Source of the DNA: Paludibacter propionicigenes WB4
GTDB taxonomy: Bacteria; Bacteroidota; Bacteroidia; Bacteroidales; Paludibacteraceae
Assembly (NCBI RefSeq): GCF_000183135.1
Contig: NC_014734.1
Span: 1,116,001-1,180,000, forward strand
Direction of reading: 5' to 3'
DNA length: 64,000 nt
Shown here: piece after piece, positions 1 through 9,002 of the stretch
How positions within the stretch are numbered: position 1 is the stretch's first letter
Layout of the letters: each line of letters opens with the position of its first letter
Made by a program: the position numbers and the translations under genes
The notes under the pieces: model-generated
What the model saw: only the letters and a program-made list of their open reading frames with translations
Told to the model about the DNA's origin: nothing
The model's database searches: none

Positions 1-963
1 TTCGGCAACCGATGTTACTTTATATTTCTTTTGAAGCGTAAACAACTCGCTCAGTCTACTTTCAACAACTGACAAGCGCTCCGGATTAAACTCTACACGT
101 TCTTCGTATGAGCTTATTTCAGACGAAATATCTTTCAGTTCTATGAATGCAGATTGTAACCTTTCATACCAGTCGTTGCCATCAGGAATATAAGCTTTAA
201 TATGCGATACGGCCTGAATGGTTTCCTTAAGTAAATCAAGCGACATGCTTTCATCGCTCATCAACTGACCGGCTTTCAGCAGTTGGGTTTTTATCTCTTC
301 GGCATGACTCAATGTATCCTGCTCCATTTCCAGTTCTGCTTGCTCATTAGCATCTAATTTTGCATCTGTGAGTTGCTGAAACTGAAATTGTATGTAATCC
401 AAATCAGAGGCTTGTTTTTCGGCAGATTTCTGTAACTGTTTGAGTTCAGATTGGAGACTTCGCCACAGTTGATACGACTGACGATAAGCATTTAACTGCA
501 CAGAGTTCTGAGCAATCGTATCCACAACATCCAACTGATAACCCACATTCGAAAGCAACAAATTCTCGTGCTGCGAATGAATATCAAGAAGTCTGTTACT
601 CAAATCGCGTATTACATTCAAACTAACAGGCGTGTCATTAATAAATGCCCGGGATTTACCACTGCTTGTTAACTCGCGCCGAATCAAACAACTGCTTTCT
701 TCATTATCCAAATCATTTTGAATGAAAAAATCTGACAGATGGGTATAATTGGAGATATCAAATTCAGCCTCAATAACACATTTCTCCGCGTCAATTTTGA
801 TAGATTTAGAATCGGCACGTTGTCCCAAAATAAGAGACAAAGCACCAAGAATAATCGATTTTCCGGCACCGGTTTCTCCGGTTATAACCGAAAAACCAGA
901 TTGAAAATCAATATCTAATTCTGTGATTAAAGCATAATTTGAAATGTGTAGCGATTTCAGCAT
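1..963 (-). CDS. recN: DNA repair protein RecN, N-terminal 321 residues (cut by window edge)
   Basis: SMC-like ATPase that helps double-strand break repair by recombination. Reading the minus strand from an ATG at 961-963 gives an open frame to base 1, so the C-terminal part lies outside. The start reads MLKSLHISNY, as in RecN. A Walker A motif GETGAGKS lies at residues 29-36 and is followed by ILGALSLILGQRAD, and 'LLDIHSQHENLLL' after about residue 110 is typical of RecN. A long charged region predicted to be coiled coil follows. The family is usually about 550 residues. It is the last gene of the bamD-rpoZ-coaBC-porD-recN series, 30 bp after the porD-like gene. Identification is firm. Confidence 0.95.
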   Translation of the reverse strand, partial: MLKSLHISNYALITELDIDFQSGFSVITGETGAGKSIILGALSLILGQRADSKSIKIDAEKCVIEAEFDISNYTHLSDFFIQNDLDNEESSCLIRRELTSSGKSRAFINDTPVSLNVIRDLSNRLLDIHSQHENLLLSNVGYQLDVVDTIAQNSVQLNAYRQSYQLWRSLQSELKQLQKSAEKQASDLDYIQFQFQQLTDAKLDANEQAELEMEQDTLSHAEEIKTQLLKAGQLMSDESMSLDLLKETIQAVSHIKAYIPDGNDWYERLQSAFIELKDISSEISSYEERVEFNPERLSVVESRLSELFTLQKKYKVTSVAE

Positions 964-993
964 AACTAAATATGAGTGGTGAGTAAATGGCGT

Positions 994-1890
994 TTAATAA
1001 GTTTTCAATATTTGTGAATACCTGTCTGATTGAGTGGGATTAATATCTGTCAAAATCTCAATTGCTTCACTCTTTTCCTGTGTAGATCCTTTGGAAAATA
1101 CATTTACCAATTCATCGTTTTTAGCTTCTAAGAATGATGAAATAACAACTGCCGATGGTCTGGAGCGATTAGCTTCACGCAGAAACGGCAAACCTTCAGC
1201 AATGCGGGCACGCGCATTTGTTGCATTATTACTCATTTCATCCAATCCTAACCTATGGTATTCATAGAAGTAGTTTCTATATCTTTTAAAAGCCTCATCA
1301 AGCAAATTGTTTACCAATGCATACCGGTTTCTTGTGCTTTCAAACGCTTTCCAGCCAGTCATATCAGCACCTTGAGCAGAATTCACTATACTTTCTGCTG
1401 ACTGAAAATATGCAGTACCTCCCAAGCGCGAGTAAGAATCCATATCGTATCCGATAATAATATAAGCATAATATGCTAACACAGCTGTGAGGTTGGAAGT
1501 AATTGCATTTTGATTAATCTCCAACTGATCAAACTCTTTGTAATTGAACGTGAACTGCTGATCTCTAAAATTAAAAAGCGTACTGTTGTATGCAGAATTA
1601 AATATCGGACGACGCGATTGTACCTGAATTTCAGAAGTAAAAACATCACTGTCAACTTTCTTAATTATTATATTCAATGTGCACTCTATCCGTTCGGTAT
1701 TGCCAAACGATAATTCAGTCCATTTTCTGTTATTCATAAAATCAGAAATGGACTTTTGAAGAGTATTGAAAACAGATTTATTCGTTCCCTGAATCTGATC
1801 TGAATTTATCTGAACTGTACAATTAAGTTCCTGTGCACTTATCGATCCGATTGTCAGAAAAATACTAAATAACAACAGGTAATATTTCAT
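994..1890 (-). CDS. porD: PorD-like (DUF4835) secreted protein
   Basis: A 298-residue protein with a clear Sec signal peptide (about residues 1-20, cleavage after SAQ). The start region 'ELNCTVQINSDQIQGTNKSVF' and the 'LAYYAYIIIGYDMDSYSRLGG' segment match what I remember of the DUF4835 family, which sits between recN and coaBC in Bacteroidota. Newer annotations link the family to type IX secretion (PorD), but I recall this from annotation naming and cannot cite a mechanism. No catalytic motif is visible. It starts 21 bp after the coaBC stop and is probably co-transcribed with it. The family call is fairly sure; the biochemical role is open. Confidence 0.8.
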   Translation of the reverse strand: MKYYLLLFSIFLTIGSISAQELNCTVQINSDQIQGTNKSVFNTLQKSISDFMNNRKWTELSFGNTERIECTLNIIIKKVDSDVFTSEIQVQSRRPIFNSAYNSTLFNFRDQQFTFNYKEFDQLEINQNAITSNLTAVLAYYAYIIIGYDMDSYSRLGGTAYFQSAESIVNSAQGADMTGWKAFESTRNRYALVNNLLDEAFKRYRNYFYEYHRLGLDEMSNNATNARARIAEGLPFLREANRSRPSAVVISSFLEAKNDELVNVFSKGSTQEKSEAIEILTDINPTQSDRYSQILKTY

Positions 1891-1911
1891 TATCAGTTAT
1901 ATTGACAAAAG

Positions 1912-3108
1912 TTATAAAATAGCGTAAATTTCTGATACAATATCTTGGGCTACAGAAGTTTTATTCTTCAGCTCAAATTCTTTTTTATCACCTGACCGAA
2001 ACAGAATACTAATCTTATTCGTATCATATCCAAATCCGGCTTGAGCATCCTGCAAAGAATTCAACACTATAAAATCGAAGTTTTTACGCTCCATTTTGCT
2101 TGCAGCGTTAGCTTCTTCATTATTAGTTTCAAGTGCAAATCCTATCAAAAACTGCGATTCTAACTTCATTTCGCCCACAGCCGCTGCAATATCTCGGGTT
2201 GGTTGGAGTTCCAATACCAAATTGTCTTTCCCTCTTTTTAATTTCTCAGGAGCCACATCCAGTGCTGTAAAGTCTGCCACTGCAGCACACAAAATCGCTC
2301 CATCCATTCCATAGAAACGACTCATCACCGCAGAATACATTTCTTCTGCCGATTCTACATCGATACGCTCAATATTTTGATGCTTGGTTGCTAATTGAAC
2401 CGGTCCGGCAATCAGACACACCTCGGCACCTTGTTGAGCACACACTTCTGCCAATGCAAAACCCATTTTCCCTGTAGAATAGTTACCTACAAAACGTACC
2501 GGATCTATTTTTTCGTATGTAGGTCCTGCTGTGATTAATATTCTTTTACCCAGCAAGGGTTTTGGAGTGAAGTAGTCATCCAGATATCGTACGATATTTT
2601 CAGGTTCTGCCATCCTACCCTTACCTTCCAATCCACTGGCTAACTCGCCGCTAGCCGGCTCAATAATCTGATTTCCGATCAACCTTAATGATTGAAGATT
2701 ACGTTGTGTAGCAGGATGCGCAAACATGTCCAAATCCATGGCTGGCGCAACAAATACCGGACATTTGGCGGATAAGTAAGTAGTCAACAATAAATTATCA
2801 GCCACACCCGTTGCCATTTTACCTATAGTATTAGCGGTAGCGGGAGCTATTAAATAGGCATCGGCCCATAAACCCAAATCCACATGACTGTTCCAATTCC
2901 CATTCGTTGGGTCGAAAAAGTCGACTAAAATGGGATTTTTAGCAAGTGTTGCCAAAGTGAGAGGAGTGATGAATTCTTTGGCCAGAGAAGTCATTATAAT
3001 CTTTACTTCTGCACCTTGTTTTACCAACAGCCGAACCAACTGAGCCGATTTATATGCAGCAATACTCCCTGTAACTCCTAAAATTATTCTTTTACCCTGT
3101 AAAGCCAT
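1912..3108 (-). CDS. coaBC: Bifunctional phosphopantothenoylcysteine decarboxylase / phosphopantothenate-cysteine ligase
   Basis: Two consecutive steps of coenzyme A synthesis: ligation of cysteine to 4'-phosphopantothenate, then FMN-dependent decarboxylation. 398 residues, normal for the family. The N-terminal flavoprotein domain (1-185) shows GVTGSIAAYK (11-20) and His75 in 'NSHVDL'. The C-terminal ligase domain starts near 'KRILITAGPTYEKIDPVRF' (188-206). Two decarboxylase active-site positions differ from E. coli: 'PAMD' has Asp125 where E. coli has Asn125, and 'GELASG' has Ser158 where E. coli has Cys158. The residue numbers match without gaps, so I trust the comparison. A terminator after rpoZ and a TAnnTTTG motif upstream suggest its own promoter. 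Confidence 0.93.
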   Translation of the reverse strand: MALQGKRIILGVTGSIAAYKSAQLVRLLVKQGAEVKIIMTSLAKEFITPLTLATLAKNPILVDFFDPTNGNWNSHVDLGLWADAYLIAPATANTIGKMATGVADNLLLTTYLSAKCPVFVAPAMDLDMFAHPATQRNLQSLRLIGNQIIEPASGELASGLEGKGRMAEPENIVRYLDDYFTPKPLLGKRILITAGPTYEKIDPVRFVGNYSTGKMGFALAEVCAQQGAEVCLIAGPVQLATKHQNIERIDVESAEEMYSAVMSRFYGMDGAILCAAVADFTALDVAPEKLKRGKDNLVLELQPTRDIAAAVGEMKLESQFLIGFALETNNEEANAASKMERKNFDFIVLNSLQDAQAGFGYDTNKISILFRSGDKKEFELKNKTSVAQDIVSEIYAIL

Positions 3109-3156
3109 ACTATTTTCACTATTTATTACATCAACAATAATCTGTCAATTATAAAA

Positions 3157-3177
3157 CAAATCTAATTTACAAAAATA
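3157..3177 (-). promoter_or_regulatory. Candidate Bacteroidota -7 elements upstream of coaBC
   Basis: Two minus-strand matches to TAnnTTTG lie 49-70 bp upstream of the coaBC ATG: TAGATTTG (3157-3164) and TATTTTTG (3170-3177). No well-spaced -33 TTG is visible for either. They sit between the rpoZ terminator and coaBC, which fits a separate coaBC-porD-recN transcript. Confidence 0.4.
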
Positions 3178-3202
3178 CAAAAATGAATTGAACAATACAC
3201 AT

Positions 3203-3259
3203 ACAAAAAAAGATAAAAGAATATCATGTTAAAAACAACACAACATCCTTTTATCTTTT
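3203..3259 (-). terminator. Rho-independent terminator after rpoZ
   Basis: A 12-bp outer stem pairs 3208-3219 with 3248-3259 (AAAAGATAAAAG / CTTTTATCTTTT), with an inner ATGTT/AACAT pairing in the loop. On the minus strand it ends in a run of T from the A-tract at 3205-3211. It starts about 20 bp after the rpoZ stop codon. Confidence 0.7.
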
Positions 3260-3277
3260 AAGTTAGAGTTGAAAATA

Positions 3278-3607
3278 CTATTTCAACTTATCTTTGATAG
3301 GATTGCGGAAGTAAACTTTATCTTCCAAAAACTCCTGAGTAGCAATTAAAACCGGCTTTGGTAGTTTTTCGTAATAACGAGAGATTTCAATTTGTTCTCT
3401 GTTTTCAAAAACTTCTTCAATATTTTCATTAAAGGATGCGAACTCCAATAATTTTTTATCAAGCTCAGATTTGATTTCCACGCTAATTTGATTAGCACGT
3501 TTTCCAATTACTTTTACAGTTTCATAAACATTTCCGATATTGGCACTCATTGAGTTCATATCTCTGGAAATGGTATTCGACGGTGCATTTACTTTTTTAT
3601 AGTCCAT
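3278..3607 (-). CDS. rpoZ: RNA polymerase omega subunit-like protein
   Basis: 109 residues. The core 'GNVYETVKVIGKRANQISVEIKSELDKKL' matches the RPB6/omega fold, in which a conserved helix (here VIGKRANQIS) binds and helps fold the beta' subunit of RNA polymerase. The acidic region after it (ENIEEVFENREQIE) and the proline-containing tail (KLPKPVLIATQEFLEDK) are common in Bacteroidota omega proteins. It starts 14 bp after bamD, so the two are probably one transcript, and it is followed by a terminator. The family is known to be very divergent in this phylum; I rate the call as good because of motif and position. Confidence 0.85.
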   Translation of the reverse strand: MDYKKVNAPSNTISRDMNSMSANIGNVYETVKVIGKRANQISVEIKSELDKKLLEFASFNENIEEVFENREQIEISRYYEKLPKPVLIATQEFLEDKVYFRNPIKDKLK

Positions 3608-3621
3608 AATACTATCTTATT

Positions 3622-4425
3622 TTATTCTTTCACAATTTTCTTCGATTCATTCAAAATTTTATCAACCTGCTTCCTGTATTTACCTGCAGGATACTCATTA
3701 ATGTAATTATAACACTCATCAATGGTATTTCTATAACGGTCTGCTTTTCTTGTCTCAAAACTTTGAACAGCTAATTCATATTTTGAGTTCAATATCAGCA
3801 ACATAAAATCTTCACGATATTTTGTAGCAGGGTAATTTTTCAGACCATTTTGGGCTGCAATTACGCACGACTCATAATTATTACCCATATAATTCCCCAA
3901 ATTATAGTATAACTTGGCGCTCAAATATGCTTTATAAGCCAATTTATCATTCAATTCATCCAATAATTTAGTAGCATCTTTCACCAATTCACTTTCCGGA
4001 TATATATCTATAAATTCCTGAAAAGCCGCAATGGCTTTATATGTATCCGCCTGATCGAGCCTTGTATCAGGAGAATCAAGATAGTAACAGTAGCCAATCA
4101 TGTATTTTGACTCTATTACAAACTTACCTCTCGGAAATGTTTTTACGTAAGTTCTGTAATATTCACTCGCCGAAAAATAATCCTTCTGTCCCATATACGA
4201 CTTTGCCAAATAATTCAGCACAATCTCAGAACGTTCAGTACCTTTGTAATAAGTTGCTACAGCGTCAAATAAAGTCGTTGCTCGCATGAAATCACCTTTA
4301 CCGAAATACTCGACAGCTTTGTTATATTTCAACTCAGCATCGTCTGACTTGAGCAATTTTTGATAATCGCTACACGAAGCCAAGGTTAAAACAACAATTA
4401 AAAGGAAAAATGAGGTCTTTTTCAT
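3622..4425 (-). CDS. bamD: Outer membrane protein assembly factor BamD (lipoprotein)
   Basis: 267 residues. It has a lipoprotein signal with lipobox LASC (Cys18), followed by SDYQKLLKSDDAELKYNKAVEY, the usual BamD start in Bacteroidota. The rest is made of TPR-like helix pairs (for example 'AVEYFGKGDFMRATTLFDAV' and 'YFSASEYYRTYVKTFPRGKF'). BamD is the essential lipoprotein partner of BamA in inserting beta-barrel proteins into the outer membrane. It is the first gene of the bamD-rpoZ pair; a TAnnTTTG motif is 17 bp upstream of the ATG. Confidence 0.92.
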   Translation of the reverse strand: MKKTSFFLLIVVLTLASCSDYQKLLKSDDAELKYNKAVEYFGKGDFMRATTLFDAVATYYKGTERSEIVLNYLAKSYMGQKDYFSASEYYRTYVKTFPRGKFVIESKYMIGYCYYLDSPDTRLDQADTYKAIAAFQEFIDIYPESELVKDATKLLDELNDKLAYKAYLSAKLYYNLGNYMGNNYESCVIAAQNGLKNYPATKYREDFMLLILNSKYELAVQSFETRKADRYRNTIDECYNYINEYPAGKYRKQVDKILNESKKIVKE

Positions 4426-4441
4426 AAAAAATTTTGGAGTG

Positions 4442-4449
4442 CAAAAATA
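4442..4449 (-). promoter_or_regulatory. Candidate -7 element for bamD
   Basis: Minus-strand TATTTTTG fits TAnnTTTG and lies 17-24 bp upstream of the bamD ATG, so transcription would begin about 10 bases before the start codon. No -33 TTG at the usual distance is visible. Confidence 0.45.
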
Positions 4450-4523
4450 GTTATTTAATCATGAATAAAAAAATAAAACGAGTCATTTAACACAAGAAGT
4501 AAATTACACTTCTTAGTTGAAAA

Positions 4524-5549
4524 TTATTGAGTTAAGTACTTCTTAAAACCATCGGTATAAATCACTTGATTATCTCCTTTCTTGTCGGTATAAATCAAAT
4601 AACAATCCATGCCGGGAATGCTCTTGCAAATTTCAAGAGCACGATCCACTCCCACAACCATAAATGCTGTTGCGTAAGCGTCTGCCTGAATACAGGTTGG
4701 AGCAATTACAGTTGCACTCAGCAAATTATGTACCACCGGATAACCTGTATGTGGATCTATTTCGTGCGCATATTTTTTCCCGTTCAGATAGTAAAACTTT
4801 CGATAATTACCCGATGTGGTTACTGCTCCATTACTAATCAAAATCACAGATTGTGCCTCAGTTGTTACGCTGGTTGAATCATCAACGGGCTTATCGATAG
4901 CAATTCTCCACTTTTTTCCTTGCGGATTCAGACCCTTGCAAACTACTTCACCCCCTATTTCTACCATATAGTTTTTACAACCATTGCTTTCAAGTAATCT
5001 ACCGATTATATCCGATGACTGCCCTTGGGCTATAGCATTGGCATCCAGCAAAATACGAGAATCCGTCTTTATCACTCTATGATTATCAAGTTTCACTTTA
5101 TGATAACCCACAAAAGGCAGAAACTCTTTCACATCAGGTACTTTAGCATGATCCTTGTTGCCAAAACCAAAACCCCAGGCTTTTACTAATGGTCCGACAG
5201 TTATATCAAAAGCACCATTGGTTTTTTCAGAAACACTCTGGGCTGTTCTAAACATTTCATCAAAATCATCATCAGTCCTCACGGTTGAATCATTTGCATT
5301 AATTCTTGAGATTATGGACTGTGAAACGTATGTTGATAGCGACAGATCGAACTCATAAAGTCGTTTCTCAATCTTCTCCTGCAAATCTGTTTCTTGCGGC
5401 TGTTGATAAATTATAGAATACGTAGTTCCTTGGGTCTGCCCTTCGTTATGTATATATCTTGCCTCTTTATGAGAAAAGAAGTAAACACCCAAAGCTGCAA
5501 TCATCAGAATCAGTGCAAGAGTAGAAAATATCAACGATTTATTCTTCAT
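4524..5549 (-). CDS. apbE: FAD:protein FMN transferase (ApbE family)
   Basis: 341 residues. An N-terminal membrane anchor (about 7-25) is followed by an ApbE domain: 'EGQTQGTTYSIIYQ', 'FDITVGPLVKAWGFG', 'LLDANAIAQGQSSDIIGRLL', 'VEIGGEVVCKG', 'RIAIDKP', and 'HEIDPHTGYPV' near the C-terminus. The enzyme attaches FMN covalently to threonine of target flavoproteins such as Nqr/Rnf subunits, outside the cytoplasmic membrane and with Mg2+. The family call is clear. It starts 21 bp after the dihydroorotase gene, so the transcript is shared. No target flavoprotein is in this window. Confidence 0.93.
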   Translation of the reverse strand: MKNKSLIFSTLALILMIAALGVYFFSHKEARYIHNEGQTQGTTYSIIYQQPQETDLQEKIEKRLYEFDLSLSTYVSQSIISRINANDSTVRTDDDFDEMFRTAQSVSEKTNGAFDITVGPLVKAWGFGFGNKDHAKVPDVKEFLPFVGYHKVKLDNHRVIKTDSRILLDANAIAQGQSSDIIGRLLESNGCKNYMVEIGGEVVCKGLNPQGKKWRIAIDKPVDDSTSVTTEAQSVILISNGAVTTSGNYRKFYYLNGKKYAHEIDPHTGYPVVHNLLSATVIAPTCIQADAYATAFMVVGVDRALEICKSIPGMDCYLIYTDKKGDNQVIYTDGFKKYLTQ

Positions 5550-5570
5550 AAAGCCATGTTTAATCTTTCT

Positions 5571-6920
5571 CTAACATTCAAATAATAATCTTTCGCCTCT
5601 GACAGATTCATCAAACAGGCCATTATCATAAACCAGATTTCCATTCACCCAGGTTTTTGACACTGCTGCATCAAATTTTGTACCTTCAAAAGGTGACCAA
5701 CCGCATTTATACAGGATATTCTCTTTAGAAACAACCCATGGACTATTCGAATCAACAAGCACCAAATCTGCAAAATATCCCGGACGTATAAATCCCCTGT
5801 TTTCAATCCGAAACAGTTCTGCCGGCGCATGACACATTTTTTCAACTACTTTTTCTACTGTAAACACACCCTGCTTAACGAGTTGCAGCATGGCAACCAA
5901 CGAATGTTGAACAAGCGGTCCACCCGAAGCTGCCGTTAGGCACGAGCCTTCCTTCTCAGAAAGTAGATGAGGAGCATGGTCGGTAGCAATAACATCTATT
6001 TTTCCTGAATTAACGGCATCAATCAAAGCCAATCGGTCTGATTCAGATTTAATTGCAGGATTCCACTTGATACGGTTGCCGTATGTTGCATAGTCTGCGT
6101 CAGAAAACCACAAATGATGAACACAAACCTCTGAAGTTATGCGTTTATCTTTTAATTTTATATCGGATGAAAAAAGTGACATTTCCTTTGCCGACGACAA
6201 GTGAAAAACATGCAAGCGGGAGTTATACTTTGTCGCCAACTCTACTGCGAAAGACGATGATTTATAACAAGCTTCGGCATTACGAATCAAAGGATGATAC
6301 TCAACAGGAATGTCATCTCCCAATAAATCTTTATAGTGAGCTATATTTTGTTTTATCGTAGTTTCATCCTCACAGTGGGTAACTATCAATAACGGAAGCT
6401 CCGAAAAAACTTTGTGCAAGGTTTTTTCATTGTCTACCAACATATTGCCGGTGGAAGAACCCATAAACATTTTTACACCCGCCACATTTCGTGGATTCAA
6501 CTTCATCAACTCATCAAAATTGTCGTTTGTTACGCCCATTAAAAATGAGTAGTTGGCAAACGATTTTTGCGAAGCAGCCTGGTATTTATCTTCCAACAAA
6601 TCAATTATCGTAGCCTGAGGCTTGGTATTAGGCATCTCGAAGAAAGAAGTTATGCCTCCCGCCACAGCTGCTTTACTTTCCGTGTACAAATCGCCTTTGT
6701 GAGTCAATCCCGGATCTCTAAAATGAACCTGATCATCAATCACTCCCGGAAACAAAAATAAACCTGTAGCATCAATTTCTGTATAGGGTTCTGAAATCTC
6801 TATCGTCTGATTGTCAGAATAAACAGCCCGAATATGTTTACCATCAATAACAACTGAGCCAACAAAAGATTTTCCTTCGTTAACGATAGTTGCATTTCGT
6901 ATGAGTTGTATAGAATTCAT
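5571..6920 (-). CDS. pyrC: Dihydroorotase
   Basis: 449 residues, an amidohydrolase that closes N-carbamoyl-aspartate to dihydroorotate in pyrimidine synthesis. The metal-binding '[15 protein letters not shown]', the '[12 protein letters not shown]' strand with the Lys expected to be carboxylated, 'THCEDE', 'HVFHLSSA', and 'ATDHAPH' with the catalytic Asp are all present in order. The long form and the '[10 protein letters not shown]' motif match the class used by Bacteroidota. It lies 15 bp after the upstream glycosyltransferase gene and is probably in one operon with it and with apbE. Confidence 0.93.
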   Translation of the reverse strand: MNSIQLIRNATIVNEGKSFVGSVVIDGKHIRAVYSDNQTIEISEPYTEIDATGLFLFPGVIDDQVHFRDPGLTHKGDLYTESKAAVAGGITSFFEMPNTKPQATIIDLLEDKYQAASQKSFANYSFLMGVTNDNFDELMKLNPRNVAGVKMFMGSSTGNMLVDNEKTLHKVFSELPLLIVTHCEDETTIKQNIAHYKDLLGDDIPVEYHPLIRNAEACYKSSSFAVELATKYNSRLHVFHLSSAKEMSLFSSDIKLKDKRITSEVCVHHLWFSDADYATYGNRIKWNPAIKSESDRLALIDAVNSGKIDVIATDHAPHLLSEKEGSCLTAASGGPLVQHSLVAMLQLVKQGVFTVEKVVEKMCHAPAELFRIENRGFIRPGYFADLVLVDSNSPWVVSKENILYKCGWSPFEGTKFDAAVSKTWVNGNLVYDNGLFDESVRGERLLFEC

Positions 6921-6935
6921 TCTTGAGTCACAATT

Positions 6936-7679
6936 TTAACTTTTCTTTTTTTGTGGAAATTTCCGAAACCAGCCGCTCACTTTCAACTCAATTACGCCAA
7001 AAAAGGCTTCACCAAAAATACCACCACTCATTTTCGAGGTTCCCAACTCACGATTTATAAAAATCACAGGCACTTCTTTAAGCGTGAATCCACACTCAAA
7101 AGCCGTATATTTCATTTCTACCTGAAACGCATATCCTTTGAAACGAATTTTATCGAGCTCTATGGTTTCGAGCACTTCACGCCGATAACATTTAAAGCCG
7201 GCAGTAGTATCGGCTATACGAACACCCAAAACAAAGCGAACGTATTTAGACGCAAAATAGGACATCAAAACCCGACCAATGGGCCAGTTTACAACATTCA
7301 CCCCAGTCACATAGCGCGACCCAATGGCGACATCAGCACCCTGATTGGCACATGCATCATACAATCGATTCAAATCAACAGGGTTATGCGAAAAGTCGGC
7401 ATCCATCTCGAAAATATACTCGTAGCCATGAGCTAAAGCCCACTTAAAACCGGTGATGTAAGCAGTCCCCAAGCCCAGTTTTCCTTGCCGTTCGATCATA
7501 AATAAGCTGTCAGGAAATTCAGTCTCCAAGCGCTTTACAATAGAAGCAGTTCCATCAGGCGATCCGTCTTCTATAATAAGCACATGATAAGTAAGTGGCT
7601 GACTAAAAACTGCCCGAATAATGTTTTCTATGTTTTCCTTCTCGTTATAAGTAGGAATTATGACTAAGTTTAATGACAT
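6936..7679 (-). CDS. Polyprenol monophosphomannose synthase-type glycosyltransferase (GT2)
   Basis: 247 residues. A GT-A fold enzyme of the dolichol-phosphate mannose synthase type: 'LVIIPTYNEKENIENIIRAV' at the start, 'IEDGSPDGTA', 'GLGTAYITGFKWAL', and the DxD motif in 'EMDADFSHNP'. These enzymes move mannose (or a related sugar) from a nucleotide carrier to a polyprenyl phosphate at the inner face of the membrane. No membrane-spanning C-terminal domain is present; the tail ends in a basic patch (FRKFPQKKKS) that could touch the membrane. The true donor sugar is not visible from sequence. Confidence 0.85.
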   Translation of the reverse strand: MSLNLVIIPTYNEKENIENIIRAVFSQPLTYHVLIIEDGSPDGTASIVKRLETEFPDSLFMIERQGKLGLGTAYITGFKWALAHGYEYIFEMDADFSHNPVDLNRLYDACANQGADVAIGSRYVTGVNVVNWPIGRVLMSYFASKYVRFVLGVRIADTTAGFKCYRREVLETIELDKIRFKGYAFQVEMKYTAFECGFTLKEVPVIFINRELGTSKMSGGIFGEAFFGVIELKVSGWFRKFPQKKKS

Positions 7680-7720
7680 GCTTTTTATAATTTTTAAAAT
7701 TGAGGCTCAATAAGTCGGCT

Positions 7721-8524
7721 TTAAAATATATATAGTTCTGAAATATTCATTCTGTCTAACGTGACCAGCTGAACATCCACTCCAACCTTTACTTTTTTAG
7801 TTTCCAAATAGTTTTGAATGGTGGTATAGGCCAGTTCGGGTAAATTATTCTCACGACTTAAGTGACATAAGAAAATATGTTTAATGCGTTCGTTGTAGGC
7901 TTCCGATAAAAAAAGTCCGGCCTGATCATTGCTTAAATGTCCCGTTTTTGCTATAATCCGGTTTTTTAGATAAGCCGGATACGAACCTTGCATCAACATT
8001 TGTTCGTCGTAATTTGCTTCGAGCACCATGTAGTCCGACTTTGATAAATGCTCCGCAACTTCTTCACTAACAAAACCCAAATCTGTAGCAAATGTAAATC
8101 TTTTTTCCTTATATTCAACGGTATAACCCACATTATCTGTGGCATCGTGCGAAACGGGGAAAGCAGTCACTTTAAACTCTCCCACTTCAATCGTTTCATT
8201 TTTCTCGATATATTTTCGGCTTGAGTATAATTTCTCGGTAACGCAGTAACTTCGCTGAATACCTTCATGAACCTTGCGGGTTGTATATATCGGAACTCTG
8301 TGCTTTTCCCCTATCGGACCCACAGCCTTGATGTGATCAGCATGATCGTGAGTTACAAAGACACCCCATATATTTTCAAAATCCAAGCCCATGTTTCGCA
8401 AATTCTTTCGAATAGAACGAACACCAAGACCCGCATCAATCAACAAACCATTGGAAGCATTGCCAATAAAATAACAATTACCACTACTTCCACTTCCAAA
8501 ACTCTGAAATCGCAATTTATCCAT
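7721..8524 (-). CDS. MBL-fold metallo-hydrolase, WalJ/YycJ type
   Basis: 267 residues. The metal-binding signature 'VTHDHADHIKAV' and further ligands in 'FPVSHDATDNVGY', 'FATDLGF', 'KTGHLSNDQAGLF' and 'FLCHLSREN' fit the YycJ/WalJ branch of beta-lactamase-fold hydrolases. The start 'LRFQSFGSGSSGNCYFIG' is characteristic. Proteins of this branch have been linked to DNA repair or mutation avoidance and to cell-wall control in other bacteria, but the substrate is not set by sequence. It is 41 bp upstream of the glycosyltransferase gene, and they may be co-transcribed. Confidence 0.85.
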   Translation of the reverse strand: MDKLRFQSFGSGSSGNCYFIGNASNGLLIDAGLGVRSIRKNLRNMGLDFENIWGVFVTHDHADHIKAVGPIGEKHRVPIYTTRKVHEGIQRSYCVTEKLYSSRKYIEKNETIEVGEFKVTAFPVSHDATDNVGYTVEYKEKRFTFATDLGFVSEEVAEHLSKSDYMVLEANYDEQMLMQGSYPAYLKNRIIAKTGHLSNDQAGLFLSEAYNERIKHIFLCHLSRENNLPELAYTTIQNYLETKKVKVGVDVQLVTLDRMNISELYIF

Positions 8525-8625
8525 TAATATATTTTTGAACAGGCAAAATTAACACTAAAAACGGAAGTTACAGTACAATTAAATGGAAATAACGTTAATT
8601 GAATATAACGTAAGTAACAACCCAC

Positions 8626-8667
8626 TAAAAAACAAACAGATAGAAAATTGCTTCTATCTGTTTGTTT
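8626..8667 (-). terminator. Strong stem-loop terminator after the CDGSH gene
   Basis: A perfect 16-bp stem pairs 8630-8645 with 8652-8667 around a 6-base loop. On the minus strand the stem runs straight into T residues, about 22 bp after the stop of the CDGSH gene, which would separate it from the WalJ-type gene. Confidence 0.8.
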
Positions 8668-8689
8668 AGACAATTTATATTTTTTTTCA

Positions 8690-8899
8690 TCAAAACCATG
8701 TATTAGCTGCATCAATCACTGATTTCTTATGCGACTCATCACAAAATGGCTTATTCTGACTATTTCCACATTGACAAAGAAATGTACTCCCGTTACATTC
8801 TTTCGTTTCACCGGTTGGCAAATCCAACGTAAAATTTCCTTTTATCACATAAGGGCCATTTTTGGTCGTCTTTACCAAAATTTGATTTGCGTTTTCCAT
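8690..8899 (-). CDS. CDGSH-type iron-sulfur protein
   Basis: 69 residues starting at the ATG of MENANQILVK; a longer in-frame reading from a TTG 36 bp upstream adds only hydrophobic residues and is unlikely. The motif CQCGNSQNKPFCDESH gives C-x-C-x2-S-x3-P-x-C-D-x-S-H, which is the three-Cys, one-His ligand set for a [2Fe-2S] cluster. The Gly of the classical CDG is replaced by Glu, which does not remove a ligand. Such small proteins are thought to store or transfer clusters or electrons; the partner is unknown. The gene stands alone, between two terminators. Confidence 0.9.
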   Translation of the reverse strand: MENANQILVKTTKNGPYVIKGNFTLDLPTGETKECNGSTFLCQCGNSQNKPFCDESHKKSVIDAANTWF

Positions 8900-8943
8900 A
8901 TATTCAGAGTTTAAAATTATTATAATTAAAAACAAAATATTCA

Positions 8944-8966
8944 GGAAAAAAGTTTGTCAAACAAAC
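8944..8966 (-). terminator. Short stem-loop terminator after the TPR/propeller gene
   Basis: GTTTG (8952-8956) pairs with CAAAC (8962-8966) around a 5-base loop; on the minus strand this is followed by a 7-base T run from the A tract at 8945-8951. It ends the AsmA-like/TPR transcript before the CDGSH gene. Confidence 0.6.
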
Positions 8967-9002
8967 CTGTTTATCAATAAAATAATCTTTATTTCACTAT
9001 TA

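Noticed and set aside
4488-4515. Terminator after apbE (AAGAAGT / ACTTCTT pairing)
   Set aside because: The stem is short and on the minus strand no T-run follows, so I did not list it as a feature.
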